This document shows positions 1 to 8,192 of a DNA stretch of 58,264 nt, in pieces. The position numbers were made by a program, and so were the translations under genes. Source of the DNA: Thermoanaerobaculum aquaticum (GTDB lineage: Bacteria > Acidobacteriota > Thermoanaerobaculia > Thermoanaerobaculales > Thermoanaerobaculaceae); contig NZ_JMFG01000015.1 of NCBI RefSeq assembly GCF_000687145.1, positions 70,836 to 129,099 of the forward strand, given 5' to 3'. The notes beneath the pieces are model-generated. The model made no database searches and was not told the origin of the DNA. It saw only the letters and a list, made by a program, of their open reading frames with translations. Positions within the stretch are counted from its first letter, which is position 1. Each line of letters opens with the position of its first letter.

Positions 1-1
1 G

Positions 2-742
2 CACCTGGTCGTTCACCGCCACGACGAGCTGGGGGCGCTCACCCGGGAGTTCAACCGAATGGCCGACGAAATCCGCACCACCTACCTTGGCGTGATTTCC
101 ACGCTGGCCGAGGTGGTGGAAGCCAAATCCCACTACACCCGCGAGCACATTGAAAGGGTGGAGCGCCTGGCCATGGCCACCGCTCAGGTCCTGGAAGAAC
201 GGGGGTGGGCCCGCTGGTCTTCGCATCAGAAGTTCATCCTTTCGGTGGCTGCCATCCTCCACGATGTGGGGAAGATTGCCATTGGCAACGACATCCTGAA
301 CAAGCCGGGTCCGCTGTCGGGAAGCGAGCGCCAGGAGATCCTCTCCCATCCCGAGGTGGGGGGCAACATCGTGGAGCGCATGGGCAAGCTGGAGCGCGCG
401 GCGGAGATCATCCGCGCCTGCCATGAGCACTTCGATGGCAGCGGCTATCCCCGCGGTTTGAAAGGGGATCAAATCCCGTTGGAGGCCCGCATCATCCTCG
501 CGGTGGACGCCTTTGACGCCATGACCCAGGTGCGCCCCTACTCCCAGGCGCGGGCTCTGGAGGATGCCATTGCCGAGCTGCGGGCGGAAGCCGGAAAGCA
601 GTTCGACCCGGTGGTGGTGGAAGCACTCATTGAGGTGGTGCAACGAGAGGCCCGCGGGCAGCCGCTTTACAGCAAGGACTCTTCCGGTTTTTACCGCTCG
701 TTGACCGAAGACTCAGGCGAAACGCCGGTGGCTGCTGGCTAG
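2..742 (+). CDS. HAMP/HD-GYP domain signalling protein, 3' part
   Basis: The reading frame is open to the left edge, so this is the C-terminal part of a longer protein. The first codons read HDELGALTREFNRMADEI, the typical end of a HAMP linker, so a transmembrane sensor probably lies upstream. An HD-GYP domain follows: HDVGK at about 259-273, the HPEVGG helix near 350, the HEHFDGSGYP signature near 424-453, and a DAFDAMTQ segment near 508. HD-GYP proteins hydrolyse cyclic di-GMP, and the metal-binding His/Asp residues and the GYP triad are present, so an active phosphodiesterase is expected. The ATG at position 59 lies inside the HAMP domain and is not the true start. It converges with the mutase gene, and the two 3' ends overlap by 4 bases. 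Confidence 0.9.
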   Translation, partial: HLVVHRHDELGALTREFNRMADEIRTTYLGVISTLAEVVEAKSHYTREHIERVERLAMATAQVLEERGWARWSSHQKFILSVAAILHDVGKIAIGNDILNKPGPLSGSERQEILSHPEVGGNIVERMGKLERAAEIIRACHEHFDGSGYPRGLKGDQIPLEARIILAVDAFDAMTQVRPYSQARALEDAIAELRAEAGKQFDPVVVEALIEVVQREARGQPLYSKDSSGFYRSLTEDSGETPVAAG

Positions 743-2097
743 TTTTCCCGGCCCACCTGGCGGATCACCGCCTCCACGTCCTTCCGCCGCTCCGAAAGAA
801 GCCCCGGATCTCTCGCTTCCATCACCAGCCGCAGCAGGGGCTCGGTGTTGGAAGGCCTCACGTTGAACCACCAGTCGGCGAACTCCACGGTAATCCCGTC
901 CAAAAAGTCCACCTGGCCGTGCCCGAACTTTTCGGCAAGAGCAGTAATGACCTCCTCCTTGTTGGCCACGTGGAAGTTCACCTCACCGGTGCGGGCATAG
1001 CGGTCCAGGGGTTTCACCAGCTCCGAAAGGGGCTTTCCCTCCTGCCGGAGCAAGTTCAAAACCTCAATCATGGTGATGATGGCCGAGTCGGCGTAAAAGT
1101 TTTCGCGGTAGTAAAAGTGCCCCGCCAGCTCGCCACCGAAGGGGCTTTGCAGTTTGCGCATGGTGGCCTTCATGAAGGAGTGCCCAACCCTCTCCCGCAC
1201 CGGGACTCCCCCGGCCGCTTCAATGGCCTCGCGGGTAGCCCAGGATGACCGCACGTCGTACACGATGCTGGCGCCCGGAAAGCGCGCAAGGATGGCTTTT
1301 GCTAAAAGCGCTGTTAAAAGATCAGCGCCCACCACCTTTCCCTTCTCGTCCACCATCATGGCCCGGTCGGCATCGCCGTCAAAGGCCACACCCAAGTCGC
1401 ACCCCTGGGCCACCACCGCTTCCTGGAGGAAGCGGAGGTTCTCCTCCTTCAAGGGGTTGGCCTCGTGGTTTGGGAAGGTGCCGTCCAGGCCAAAAAACAG
1501 CGGCACCAGCTCAATGTTGAGCTGGGAAAACAGGGGTTCGTAAAGCGTGGCCATGCCGTTGGCCACGTCCACGGCCACCTTGAGGCGGGGCTCGCGAACC
1601 CGCAAAAACCGCAACACATGGGCTTCATAGGCCTGCCAGATCTCGCGGATTTGGTACGGCCCCTGGGGGTTTGGTTCCGGGGGTTTTTGCGTGCGAACCA
1701 GCTCCTCCAGCTTGCCAATGCCGGTTTCCGAGCTGACGGGAATAGCCTCCCGCCGGGAAAACTTAAACCCGTTGTAGCGGGCAGGGTTGTGGGAGGCGGT
1801 TACTTGAATGCCGCCGCTGGCCCCTAAAAAGCCCACGGCAAAGTAGTTCATGGGGGTGGTGGCGAGGCCGATGTCCCAAACGGCAAAACCGGCGGTACGC
1901 AAGCCCTTTTCGCAAGCGGACGCTAAGCCCGGTGAGGTTTGCCGCATATCCCGGCTCAACACCACGGCCTTCACCTTGGCCGTATCTTCGGCTTCGAGAA
2001 TCTGCGGGAAAAAATAACCAATGGCGTAAGCGTGTTCTTCGTTCAGCTCCTCGGGAACCACGCCGCGCACGTCGTAAGCCTTGAAGATCCCTGCCAT
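739..2097 (-). CDS. phosphomannomutase/phosphoglucomutase
   Basis: This is an alpha-D-phosphohexomutase that interconverts hexose 6- and 1-phosphates for nucleotide-sugar and cell-surface polysaccharide synthesis. It has 452 residues, normal for the bacterial PMM/PGM (AlgC-like) family. The catalytic phosphoserine loop TASHNP is at residues 100-105. The metal loop DGDADR, the sugar-specificity loop GGELAGH and the phosphate-binding RPSNTEP near the C terminus are all visible in order. The start at 2097 is chosen because GGAGGTG lies 6 bases upstream; a longer frame to 2190 has no such site and would add non-family residues. It is transcribed divergently from the aminotransferase gene. Whether mannose or glucose phosphate is preferred cannot be read from the sequence. 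Confidence 0.93.
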   Translation of the reverse strand: MAGIFKAYDVRGVVPEELNEEHAYAIGYFFPQILEAEDTAKVKAVVLSRDMRQTSPGLASACEKGLRTAGFAVWDIGLATTPMNYFAVGFLGASGGIQVTASHNPARYNGFKFSRREAIPVSSETGIGKLEELVRTQKPPEPNPQGPYQIREIWQAYEAHVLRFLRVREPRLKVAVDVANGMATLYEPLFSQLNIELVPLFFGLDGTFPNHEANPLKEENLRFLQEAVVAQGCDLGVAFDGDADRAMMVDEKGKVVGADLLTALLAKAILARFPGASIVYDVRSSWATREAIEAAGGVPVRERVGHSFMKATMRKLQSPFGGELAGHFYYRENFYADSAIITMIEVLNLLRQEGKPLSELVKPLDRYARTGEVNFHVANKEEVITALAEKFGHGQVDFLDGITVEFADWWFNVRPSNTEPLLRLVMEARDPGLLSERRKDVEAVIRQVGREN

Positions 2098-2117
2098 GCT
2101 GAGCACCTCCGCGCGGC

Positions 2118-2146
2118 AGTTTATCCGCCCGGAGCTGGCCCGCCAA
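2118..2146 (-). promoter_or_regulatory. candidate promoter of the hexose-phosphate mutase gene
   Basis: On the minus strand, TTGGCG (2141-2146) and TAAACT (2118-2123) are separated by exactly 17 bases. They lie about 20 bases before the ribosome-binding site GGAGGTG of the mutase gene. This is a reasonable sigma-70-type promoter, unlike the -35-less pattern in front of the divergent aminotransferase. Confidence 0.5.
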
Positions 2147-2193
2147 GGGGTCGTTGCTCCTAGCGGTCGGCAAGCCTTTTTTTGCAGCAAACG

Positions 2194-2208
2194 TATAATG
2201 CGTTTGTG
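2194..2208 (+). promoter_or_regulatory. -10 box and leaderless start of the aminotransferase gene
   Basis: A perfect TATAAT at 2194-2199 is followed by six bases and then a GTG at 2206. Initiation about 7 bases after the -10 box would place the start codon at the 5' end of the mRNA. The in-frame ATG at 2182 lies upstream of the -10 box and so cannot be on this transcript. No Shine-Dalgarno sequence precedes the GTG. Confidence 0.6.
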
Positions 2209-3105
2209 ACTGGAAGCACGGAGAACCCGCGCTGGGCCTACGTGGACGGCGTTTTCGTGCCGTTCGCCAGTGCTGCGGTGCCTTTAGAGGACCGCGGTTT
2301 GGAGTTTTCCGAGTCGCTTTACGAGGTGGTGGCGGTGATTAACGGCAAGCCCTTTCGCCTTGCCGACCACGTGGAGCGAATGCTGCAGGGGGCGCGGGAG
2401 CTGGGGCTTCAGGAAGGTGTGCCGCCGCTGGCCCGGTGGCAGCACGTGGTGGCCGACCTTTGGGCACGGGAGCGTTTTGACAGCGCCATCCTTTACGCCC
2501 AGCTCACCGGCGGCACCGCCGCCCGGGAGCACCTGCCCGGCCAACGCAAAAAACCGCTTTTTTTCGCGTACTTGCGGCCTTTTACATTTCCCGCCCCTAG
2601 CCTCATCGCCCAGGGCATTGCCGCTGTAACCGTCCCGGAGATGCGCTGGCAGCGGCGGGACATCAAAACCACTATGCTGCTCCCCGCTGTACTGGCCAAG
2701 CAGCAGGCGCGGCAAAAAGGCGCCCAGGAGGCGATCTTCGTCGGCCAGGACGGCTACGTCAACGAGGGTGCCTCCAGCAACGTGTGCGTGGTGCGCAGCG
2801 GTGTGGTGGCCAGCCCACCCCCTGGGGAGCGGCTTTTGGAAGGGGTAACGCTTAAGGCGGTAAGCGAGCTTTGCGCGGAACTTGGCCTTCCCTTCCACCG
2901 CCGCTGGGTTTCCCTTTCCGACCTGAAAGGTGCCGACGAGGTTTTCATTGCCTCCACGACCACCCTTATCATGCCGGTGGTGCGTTTAGATGGACAACTA
3001 GTGGGTGGTGGAAAACCCGGGCCCATCACGTTGCGCCTGGCTTACCACTTTCAAAAGCTCTTTACCGGAGAGCAAACCGCCGCTACGGACTCAAGACCGT
3101 TTTAA
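2206..3105 (+). CDS. class IV aminotransferase (BCAT/D-amino-acid transaminase fold)
   Basis: This is a PLP-dependent transaminase of fold type IV, with 299 residues from the GTG at 2206. The N terminus AYVDGVFVPFASAAV and the RGLEFSESLYEVV segment are typical. The probable PLP lysine is in the RDIKTTMLLP motif, and GYVNEGASSNV holds the Glu and Ser/Asn that contact the cofactor. Members include branched-chain aminotransferase, D-alanine aminotransferase and aminodeoxychorismate lyase. The sequence does not decide between them, though the length and RGLEF element lean toward D-amino-acid transaminase-like proteins. The start follows from the -10 box placement (TATAAT-N6-GTG). Its stop codon overlaps that of the convergent reductase gene. 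Confidence 0.85.
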   Translation: MTGSTENPRWAYVDGVFVPFASAAVPLEDRGLEFSESLYEVVAVINGKPFRLADHVERMLQGARELGLQEGVPPLARWQHVVADLWARERFDSAILYAQLTGGTAAREHLPGQRKKPLFFAYLRPFTFPAPSLIAQGIAAVTVPEMRWQRRDIKTTMLLPAVLAKQQARQKGAQEAIFVGQDGYVNEGASSNVCVVRSGVVASPPPGERLLEGVTLKAVSELCAELGLPFHRRWVSLSDLKGADEVFIASTTTLIMPVVRLDGQLVGGGKPGPITLRLAYHFQKLFTGEQTAATDSRPF

Positions 3106-3860
3106 GCTCCCACGCCCCCGTCCACGCGGATCACCGCGCCGGTGATGTAGCCGGCTTGGGGGGAAAGCAAAAAGCGCACCACCGAGGCCACCTCCTCCGG
3201 CTTTCCAAAGCGTCCCATGGGCACCGACTCCCGGGCCCGCTTTTTTCGGCTTTCGGGCAAGCCTGCCGTAAGGTCGGTTTCAATCCAGCCCGGAACCACG
3301 CAGTTGGCGGTAATGCCGTACCGCCCCACCTCCCGGGCCAGGGCCTTGGTAAAGGCCACCAACCCTCCCTTGGCGGCGGAGTAGTTGGTTTGACCGTGTT
3401 GCCCCAAAAGCCCGGAAAGCGAGCCGATGTTCACCACCCTCCCCCGCCCGGAGTGAAGCATGGAGCGCAAGCACCCACGGGTGAGCCGGTAGGCTCCGGT
3501 GAGCGCGGTGTCCACCACCCGCCGCCAGCGCTCTTCATCCATGAGCAGCAAGGTGCCGTCGGCAATGATGGCGGCGTTGTTGACCACCGCGTAAACCGGC
3601 TCGGCCAGCTGCGCTAGGAAGCTTTCCACATCCTCCCGGACCGAAACGTCGCAGCGGAAGCCCCGGGCGCTTCCACCCAGCTCCCGCGCTTGGATTTCCA
3701 CCTCCTGGGCGGCGTTTTGGTTTTGCCGGTATAGAAAGTCAACCTCGTAGCCTGCCTGGACCAGGGCCAAAACGATGGCCCGGCCGATGCCCCGGGACCC
3801 ACCCGAGACCACCACCCTGAGACCATGCCCTTCCTCTGCCGCCCAGGACCCATCACCCAC
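3102..3860 (-). CDS. SDR-family 3-oxoacyl-ACP reductase-like protein
   Basis: This is a short-chain dehydrogenase/reductase with a Rossmann fold. It has the NADP-binding SGGSRGIG near the N terminus, the NNAA motif, the catalytic set S..Y-x3-K (SLSGLLG, then NYSAAKGG), and a C-terminal FLLSPQAGYITGAVIRVDGG typical of FabG-like enzymes. It probably reduces a 3-oxoacyl group, but substrate cannot be assigned by sequence alone. The start is uncertain. The longest frame begins at 3890, but TAGCAT at 3869-3874 lies 8 bases before a GTG at 3860, which fits the leaderless pattern seen elsewhere here; a later GTG is also possible. It is not obviously in an operon with a fatty-acid synthesis gene. Confidence 0.85.
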   Translation of the reverse strand: MGDGSWAAEEGHGLRVVVSGGSRGIGRAIVLALVQAGYEVDFLYRQNQNAAQEVEIQARELGGSARGFRCDVSVREDVESFLAQLAEPVYAVVNNAAIIADGTLLLMDEERWRRVVDTALTGAYRLTRGCLRSMLHSGRGRVVNIGSLSGLLGQHGQTNYSAAKGGLVAFTKALAREVGRYGITANCVVPGWIETDLTAGLPESRKKRARESVPMGRFGKPEEVASVVRFLLSPQAGYITGAVIRVDGGVGA

Positions 3861-3935
3861 GGGAGGCCATGCTAGCCGTTCTTCGAGCATGGCTCAAGTT
3901 GCGCCCGTGAAGGCACCGGAATCGAGATGCCGCTT

Positions 3936-4694
3936 TTAGCCAGTTGACCCGCCGCTCACCGGCGGCAAGACCGGCAGCGCTTGCGCCAGAGGCCGAAAGA
4001 ACTCAGGCCCCGGATCCCAGCGGCGAACCCGCTCATCCACCTTGAAGGGGACCGCGGAAAAAACGATGTGTACGGTATCGGCCAGCGGACGGAAGTGGGA
4101 AACCTGGCCGTTGTAGATGACCCGCACCGGGACATGGGCAAAGGGCACCCGCATGCGTCCCGCCCGCACCAGGATCTCGGTATCCACCGAGTAGCGCCGG
4201 CCGATGAGCTCCATGCGCCGCAAAACCGCAGCGCGAACCAAGCGAAAACCGCACTGGGAATCCTCCAGGGGAAAGCCGGTCATCAAGCTCAGGGCCCGGG
4301 TGCCAATGTAGTTGGTCCAGAAGCGCTTGCCGGGAATGGCCTGGGGGGTATGGAGGCGATTGCCCACAATGAGGTCGTACTCGTGAGCTAAAGCCAGAAA
4401 GCCGGGAATATCGTTGGGGTCGTGTTGCCCATCGGCATCCAGCATGAGGATGTGCGTCCAGGGGCCAGCCAAAAGCCAGGGCAAGCCGGTGCGCACCGCT
4501 TCCCCTTTGCCGCGGTTTTCCTCCAGCCGCAAAACGTGGGCGCCGGCCTGCCGCGCCTGCCATGCGGTGTCGTCGGAAGAGCCGTCGTCCACTACCAGCA
4601 CCAGGGGAACATGCTGCAAAACACCAGCCACCACGGCTCCTACGGTGGCGCTGCAGTTGAACGCCGGGATGAGGGCTGCGATCTCCGACACCAT
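3936..4694 (-). CDS. family 2 glycosyltransferase (dolichyl-phosphate mannosyltransferase-like)
   Basis: This GT-A fold glycosyltransferase has 252 residues. The N-terminal IPAFNCSATVG, the VVDDGSSDDT nucleotide-binding segment, the DADGQHDP metal-binding DxD-type motif and the later EDSQCGFRL acceptor-side motif are those of polyprenyl-phosphate glycosyltransferases related to Dpm1/DesVII-type proteins. It has no C-terminal membrane helices, so it is probably cytosolic or peripheral. It likely transfers a sugar from a nucleotide donor to a lipid phosphate or other acceptor. The start at the second ATG (4694) is chosen because TAATCT (4701-4706) lies exactly 6 bases upstream; the first ATG at 4700 would abut the -10 box. 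Confidence 0.88.
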   Translation of the reverse strand: MVSEIAALIPAFNCSATVGAVVAGVLQHVPLVLVVDDGSSDDTAWQARQAGAHVLRLEENRGKGEAVRTGLPWLLAGPWTHILMLDADGQHDPNDIPGFLALAHEYDLIVGNRLHTPQAIPGKRFWTNYIGTRALSLMTGFPLEDSQCGFRLVRAAVLRRMELIGRRYSVDTEILVRAGRMRVPFAHVPVRVIYNGQVSHFRPLADTVHIVFSAVPFKVDERVRRWDPGPEFFRPLAQALPVLPPVSGGSTG

Positions 4695-4700
4695 GGCCAT

Positions 4701-4706
4701 AGATTA
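4701..4706 (-). promoter_or_regulatory. -10 box of a leaderless glycosyltransferase transcript
   Basis: TAATCT on the minus strand is 6 bases upstream of the ATG at 4694, and no Shine-Dalgarno sequence is present. It matches the TANNNT-N6/7-start pattern shared by other first genes in this window. Confidence 0.5.
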
Positions 4707-4716
4707 GCAGCCGGGC

Positions 4717-5862
4717 TTAAGCCCCGCCCTTTTTGAACTCGCCTTCCACCACCGGATAGGCGCAAAACTGACATTTCAGCGGGCCGTTAAAAAGCTGGAT
4801 TTTCTTGCACGCTTTAAGCCCCACCTGGCGAGCGAGACGTGGGTTGCCCAACAAAAGCCAGAGCGTAGAACCCGCCGCTTGCCTTTTCACCGCATCCCCC
4901 AGCTGGCGGTACAGGGCCACCAGCTCCGCTTCCTCCCCCAAACGCACCCCGTAAGGGGGGTTGGTGATGATTAACGTCCCGGCTGGCACCCTGGGAAGCT
5001 CCCGCACATCTCCCCTTTCCCAGCGCACCAGAGCGTCCACCCCGGCGGCTTTAGCGGCCTTGCGGGCCAGGTTCAGGGCTTGCTGCGCCAAATCCCGGCC
5101 AACAATGGGAGCCGCAGGCTTTCGCCGTCCCGCCAAGGCCTCAGCTCTTGCTTCTTTCAGGTGATGGGTGCTGGCAAAGGGCCAGCGCTCGAAGGCAAAG
5201 GAGCGCTTCCATCCTGGAGGGGTGCGGGACGCTAAAAGCGCTGCTTCCACGACGATGGTCCCCGAGCCACACATGGGGTCTAAAACTGGCTGTCGGCCAT
5301 CGTAGCCGGCCAACAGCAAAAGCCCAGCGGCCAGGCACTCAGAAAGCGGGGCTTGGGCTTGCCTTGGCCGGTACCCGCGGTGGCTTAAAGGTTCCCCGGA
5401 GGTGTCCAGGTAGAGCGCGCAAGCTCCCCGCTCCAGGTGCAATACCACCCGGAGGTCCGGGTTTTTTACGTCCACCGAAGGGCGAAAGCCTCGGTGCTCT
5501 CGCATGCGATCCACCAGCGCATCCTTCACAACCATAGCGGCAAAGTGGGTGTTGGCAAACGCTGCATGCCGCCCCGCCACCTGCACCGCCACCGTGGCTT
5601 CTCTCCACAGAAGCTCCTCCCAGCGAACGGAAAAAGCGAGCTGGTAAAGCTCTTCCCTCCCCGAGCAGGGGCCGGAGGCGAGAAAAACCAGCACGCGAAT
5701 GGCGGTTCGCAGCCACAAATTGGCCCGCGCCACCTGTTCCCAGGTGGCTGCAAACTCCACCGCTCCCGGTCGTGCTTGCCCGCGCACACCAAGGAGCTGG
5801 AGTTCCTGCAGCAAAACTTCTTCCAGCCCCCGGGAGCAGGTGGCCACACAGGTCAGTTCCAC
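4717..5862 (-). CDS. THUMP-domain RNA guanine-N2 methyltransferase (RlmL/TrmN-like)
   Basis: This SAM-dependent RNA methyltransferase has 381 residues. An N-terminal ferredoxin-like/THUMP region (about 1-160) binds RNA. The Rossmann-type catalytic domain carries DPMCGSGTIVVEAAL for SAM binding and NPPYG for the target amino group. This architecture is typical of the rRNA or tRNA m2G methyltransferases RlmL (N-terminal half), YpsC and TrmN, and the exact target nucleotide is not predictable. The GTG at 5862 is preferred because the family's characteristic N terminus (ELTCVATCSRGLEEVL) starts there. A longer frame to 5937 adds 25 residues unlike the family. It is divergent from hemA. Confidence 0.85.
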   Translation of the reverse strand: MELTCVATCSRGLEEVLLQELQLLGVRGQARPGAVEFAATWEQVARANLWLRTAIRVLVFLASGPCSGREELYQLAFSVRWEELLWREATVAVQVAGRHAAFANTHFAAMVVKDALVDRMREHRGFRPSVDVKNPDLRVVLHLERGACALYLDTSGEPLSHRGYRPRQAQAPLSECLAAGLLLLAGYDGRQPVLDPMCGSGTIVVEAALLASRTPPGWKRSFAFERWPFASTHHLKEARAEALAGRRKPAAPIVGRDLAQQALNLARKAAKAAGVDALVRWERGDVRELPRVPAGTLIITNPPYGVRLGEEAELVALYRQLGDAVKRQAAGSTLWLLLGNPRLARQVGLKACKKIQLFNGPLKCQFCAYPVVEGEFKKGGA

Positions 5863-6025
5863 GGGCAAGATTGTGGCACGGCCGGACTTTTCGAGATAGC
5901 GCGCAAAGCAATTTGCGATTCGGTTTTGAGATTGCAAAATTGTGGCACTTTGTACACGTTACTTTTACCACAAGCCCTTTACAGGTGACGGTGCGGAGCC
6001 GATGATACTTGCCGGAGGAGGACCT
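5863..6025. promoter_or_regulatory. divergent regulatory region between the THUMP methyltransferase and hemA
   Basis: This non-coding stretch is AT-richer than its surroundings. It holds two copies of ATTGTGGCAC (5870-5879 and 5939-5948), one near each end of the divergent promoter zone. It also has an imperfect inverted repeat CAATTTGC (5909-5916) / GCAAAATTG (5934-5942). A loose hemA promoter candidate is TTGCAA near 5933 followed by TACACG about 15 bases later. hemA has a strong ribosome-binding site, GGAGGA, 7 bases before its ATG. A shared operator for both genes is possible but inferred only from these repeats. Confidence 0.4.
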
Positions 6026-7282
6026 ATGAATACCCTCTTCGCCCTGGGCACCAACCACCGCCTGGCCACGCCGGAAGAGGTCGCTCAGGCCAGAATCCCC
6101 GAACACCTGCTGCCAGACGCCCTTCACACCATAGCCCAAAGGCTCAACGCCAGCGAGCTGGTGTACCTGGCCACCTGCCATCGCACCGAGTTTTACGTGG
6201 TTCACGAGGGCGATCTCTGCCCCGGCCGCCTCACCCAAGCGCTGCGGCAAGCATTAGCGGAGCTCACCGGCGGTGTAGCTTCGCTTCCCGAATCGTCCCG
6301 CTGCCTCTTGCTACAAGGAGCCTCGGTGGCCCAACATCTCTTTCGGGTCAGCGCGGCTTTGGACTCGCTGATGCTGGGGGAAAGCCAAATCCTCGGTCAG
6401 GTGAAGGAAGCGTTCCGGCAATCGGCGCAAGCGGGCCTCGCCAAGGCTAAGCTGCACACGCTCTTCGGCCAGGCTTTTCGGGCGGCCAAGAGGGTGCGCA
6501 CGGAAACCAGGCTTTCCCAGGGCGCCACCTCTCTGGTTTCCCTGGCGCGAAACATCATCCGGGAACGCCTGAGTCAGGACAGCCGCCCGGTGGCCATCGT
6601 GGGGGCCGGCGAAATGGCCGCTGCCGCTGGAAGCTTGGTGAGGAAGCTCGATGGCACCCGCGACATTGTGATTTTCAACCGCTCCCAGGAGCGGGGCCAA
6701 GCACTGGCGCAACAGCTCGGCGCCAGCTTTCAGCTGTTGTCCAACCTGTTTGAAGCCAGCAATGGCTTTTCCGTGGTGGTGCTGGCGGTGGCCAGCGAAG
6801 AGCCGGTTTTGAGCCCGGCGGTGGCGGCGCGGCTGGCCCCGGCGCTCATCGTGGACCTGGGCCTGCCCGCCAACGCCGCTCCCGAATGCGCCGCGGTCCC
6901 AGGGATCACGCTGGTCAACCAAACCACCCTCCACGCCGAGTCGGAAGCCAACCGCCAGGCGCGGGCGGCCGAAGTGGCCAAGGCCGAGGCCATCATCCGC
7001 GAGCAGCTTGAAGAACTCGGGCAAGAGCTTTTGGAGCACAACCTGGCGCCGGTGGCCAAGGCGTTGCGGCAGGTTTTCTACCAGTCCGCCCGCTGGGAGC
7101 TGCAGCAGGCCTTTTCCAACGGCCACGGCACGCTCCCCCAGGAGTTTTTGGACGAGCTGGCGGAGCGTTTGGCCCAAAGGCTGGTGCGCACCCCCATGAA
7201 GGGCTTACGCGAGGTGGCCTTCACCCACTCCCTGCAAGCGCTGGACACCTTCCTCTCCGCGGTGAGCGGCGAGCATGCCTAA
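6026..7282 (+). CDS. hemA: glutamyl-tRNA reductase
   Basis: This is the first enzyme of the C5 heme pathway. It reduces glutamyl-tRNA(Glu) to glutamate-1-semialdehyde with NADPH. It has 418 residues, a normal length. The nucleophilic cysteine is C51 in YLATCHRTEFY, the GESQILGQVK signature follows near residue 115-124, and the NADPH-binding VAIVGAGEMAAAAG lies near 190-205. The C-terminal dimerisation helix is present. The ATG at 6026 is chosen for its GGAGGA ribosome-binding site; a longer frame from 5942 would run through the likely promoter. It is the first gene of the heme operon and overlaps hemC by 8 bases. Confidence 0.97.
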   Translation: MNTLFALGTNHRLATPEEVAQARIPEHLLPDALHTIAQRLNASELVYLATCHRTEFYVVHEGDLCPGRLTQALRQALAELTGGVASLPESSRCLLLQGASVAQHLFRVSAALDSLMLGESQILGQVKEAFRQSAQAGLAKAKLHTLFGQAFRAAKRVRTETRLSQGATSLVSLARNIIRERLSQDSRPVAIVGAGEMAAAAGSLVRKLDGTRDIVIFNRSQERGQALAQQLGASFQLLSNLFEASNGFSVVVLAVASEEPVLSPAVAARLAPALIVDLGLPANAAPECAAVPGITLVNQTTLHAESEANRQARAAEVAKAEAIIREQLEELGQELLEHNLAPVAKALRQVFYQSARWELQQAFSNGHGTLPQEFLDELAERLAQRLVRTPMKGLREVAFTHSLQALDTFLSAVSGEHA

Positions 7283-8192
7283 GCCGTTGCGCATTGGCAC
7301 CCGAGGTTCCGACCTCGCCCTCTGGCAGGCCCGGAAGGTGGCCGAGCTCCTCTCTCAAAGGGCCGGGGCGGACTGCCAGCTGGTCATCATCCACACCTCC
7401 GGGGATCGCGACCGCAGCCGGGCCCTGCACGAGGTGGGCGGCAGCGGGTTTTTTACCAAGGAGCTGCAGCAAGCCCTGCTCCAGCGGGAAGTGGACCTGG
7501 TGGTGCACTCCCTCAAAGACCTGCCTACCCAGGAGCCGGAAGGCTTAACGTTGGGTGCGGTGTGTGTGCGGGAAGATCCCGCTGAGCTTTTGCTGGCGCG
7601 GCCGGCTGCCCTCGGTGACGGGCCTTTGGGACTCAAACCCAACGCCGTGGTGGGGACCTCGTCGCTGCGGCGTACCGCGCAGCTTTTAGCCTTGCAGGCG
7701 GACCTGCAGGTCAAGGCGCTGCGCGGCAACGTGCCAACCCGGGTTCGTAAGCTCCGCGAAGGGGAGTACGACGCCATCGTGCTGGCCTACGCCGGGGTCC
7801 ACCGCTTGGGGCTGGACCTCTCTGACCTTGTCGCCCGCAAGCTGCCGCTGGAGGTCCTGCTCCCCGCCCCGGCCCAGGGGGCCCTGGGGGTGGAGGTGCG
7901 CGCCGACGACACCGCGACCCGCAATTTGGTCGCCTGTCTTCACGAACCGCTCCTGGCGCAAGAGGTGGAGGCTGAACGTCAGGTGCTGGTGGGCTTGGGA
8001 GGGGGCTGCCACATCCCCTTAGGGGCTTACTGCCAGGCGCAAAACGGCTCGTTTTTCCTGCGCGCTGCCCTGGGCACCCTGCGCCCGGACCTGTCGCTGG
8101 TTTCGTTAGTTCGCAGTGAAGCACGTGCGGCGACCCCGCAGGAGGCAGCGGCCCAGGTGTTGCAGGTTTTACTGGGGAAGGCGTTGTCGTGA
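7275..8192 (+). CDS. hemC: porphobilinogen deaminase (hydroxymethylbilane synthase)
   Basis: It polymerises four porphobilinogen molecules into hydroxymethylbilane using a covalently bound dipyrromethane cofactor. It has 305 residues, standard for HemC. The N terminus RIGTRGSDLALWQA, the VHSLKDLPT segment, the GTSSLRRTAQL arginine cluster and the cofactor-attachment cysteine C245 in LGGGCHIPLG are all present. The start overlaps the end of hemA (ATGCC inside the last codons of hemA), suggesting translational coupling. The stop is TGA, sharing bases with the GTG of hemD. Confidence 0.97.
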   Translation: MPKPLRIGTRGSDLALWQARKVAELLSQRAGADCQLVIIHTSGDRDRSRALHEVGGSGFFTKELQQALLQREVDLVVHSLKDLPTQEPEGLTLGAVCVREDPAELLLARPAALGDGPLGLKPNAVVGTSSLRRTAQLLALQADLQVKALRGNVPTRVRKLREGEYDAIVLAYAGVHRLGLDLSDLVARKLPLEVLLPAPAQGALGVEVRADDTATRNLVACLHEPLLAQEVEAERQVLVGLGGGCHIPLGAYCQAQNGSFFLRAALGTLRPDLSLVSLVRSEARAATPQEAAAQVLQVLLGKALS

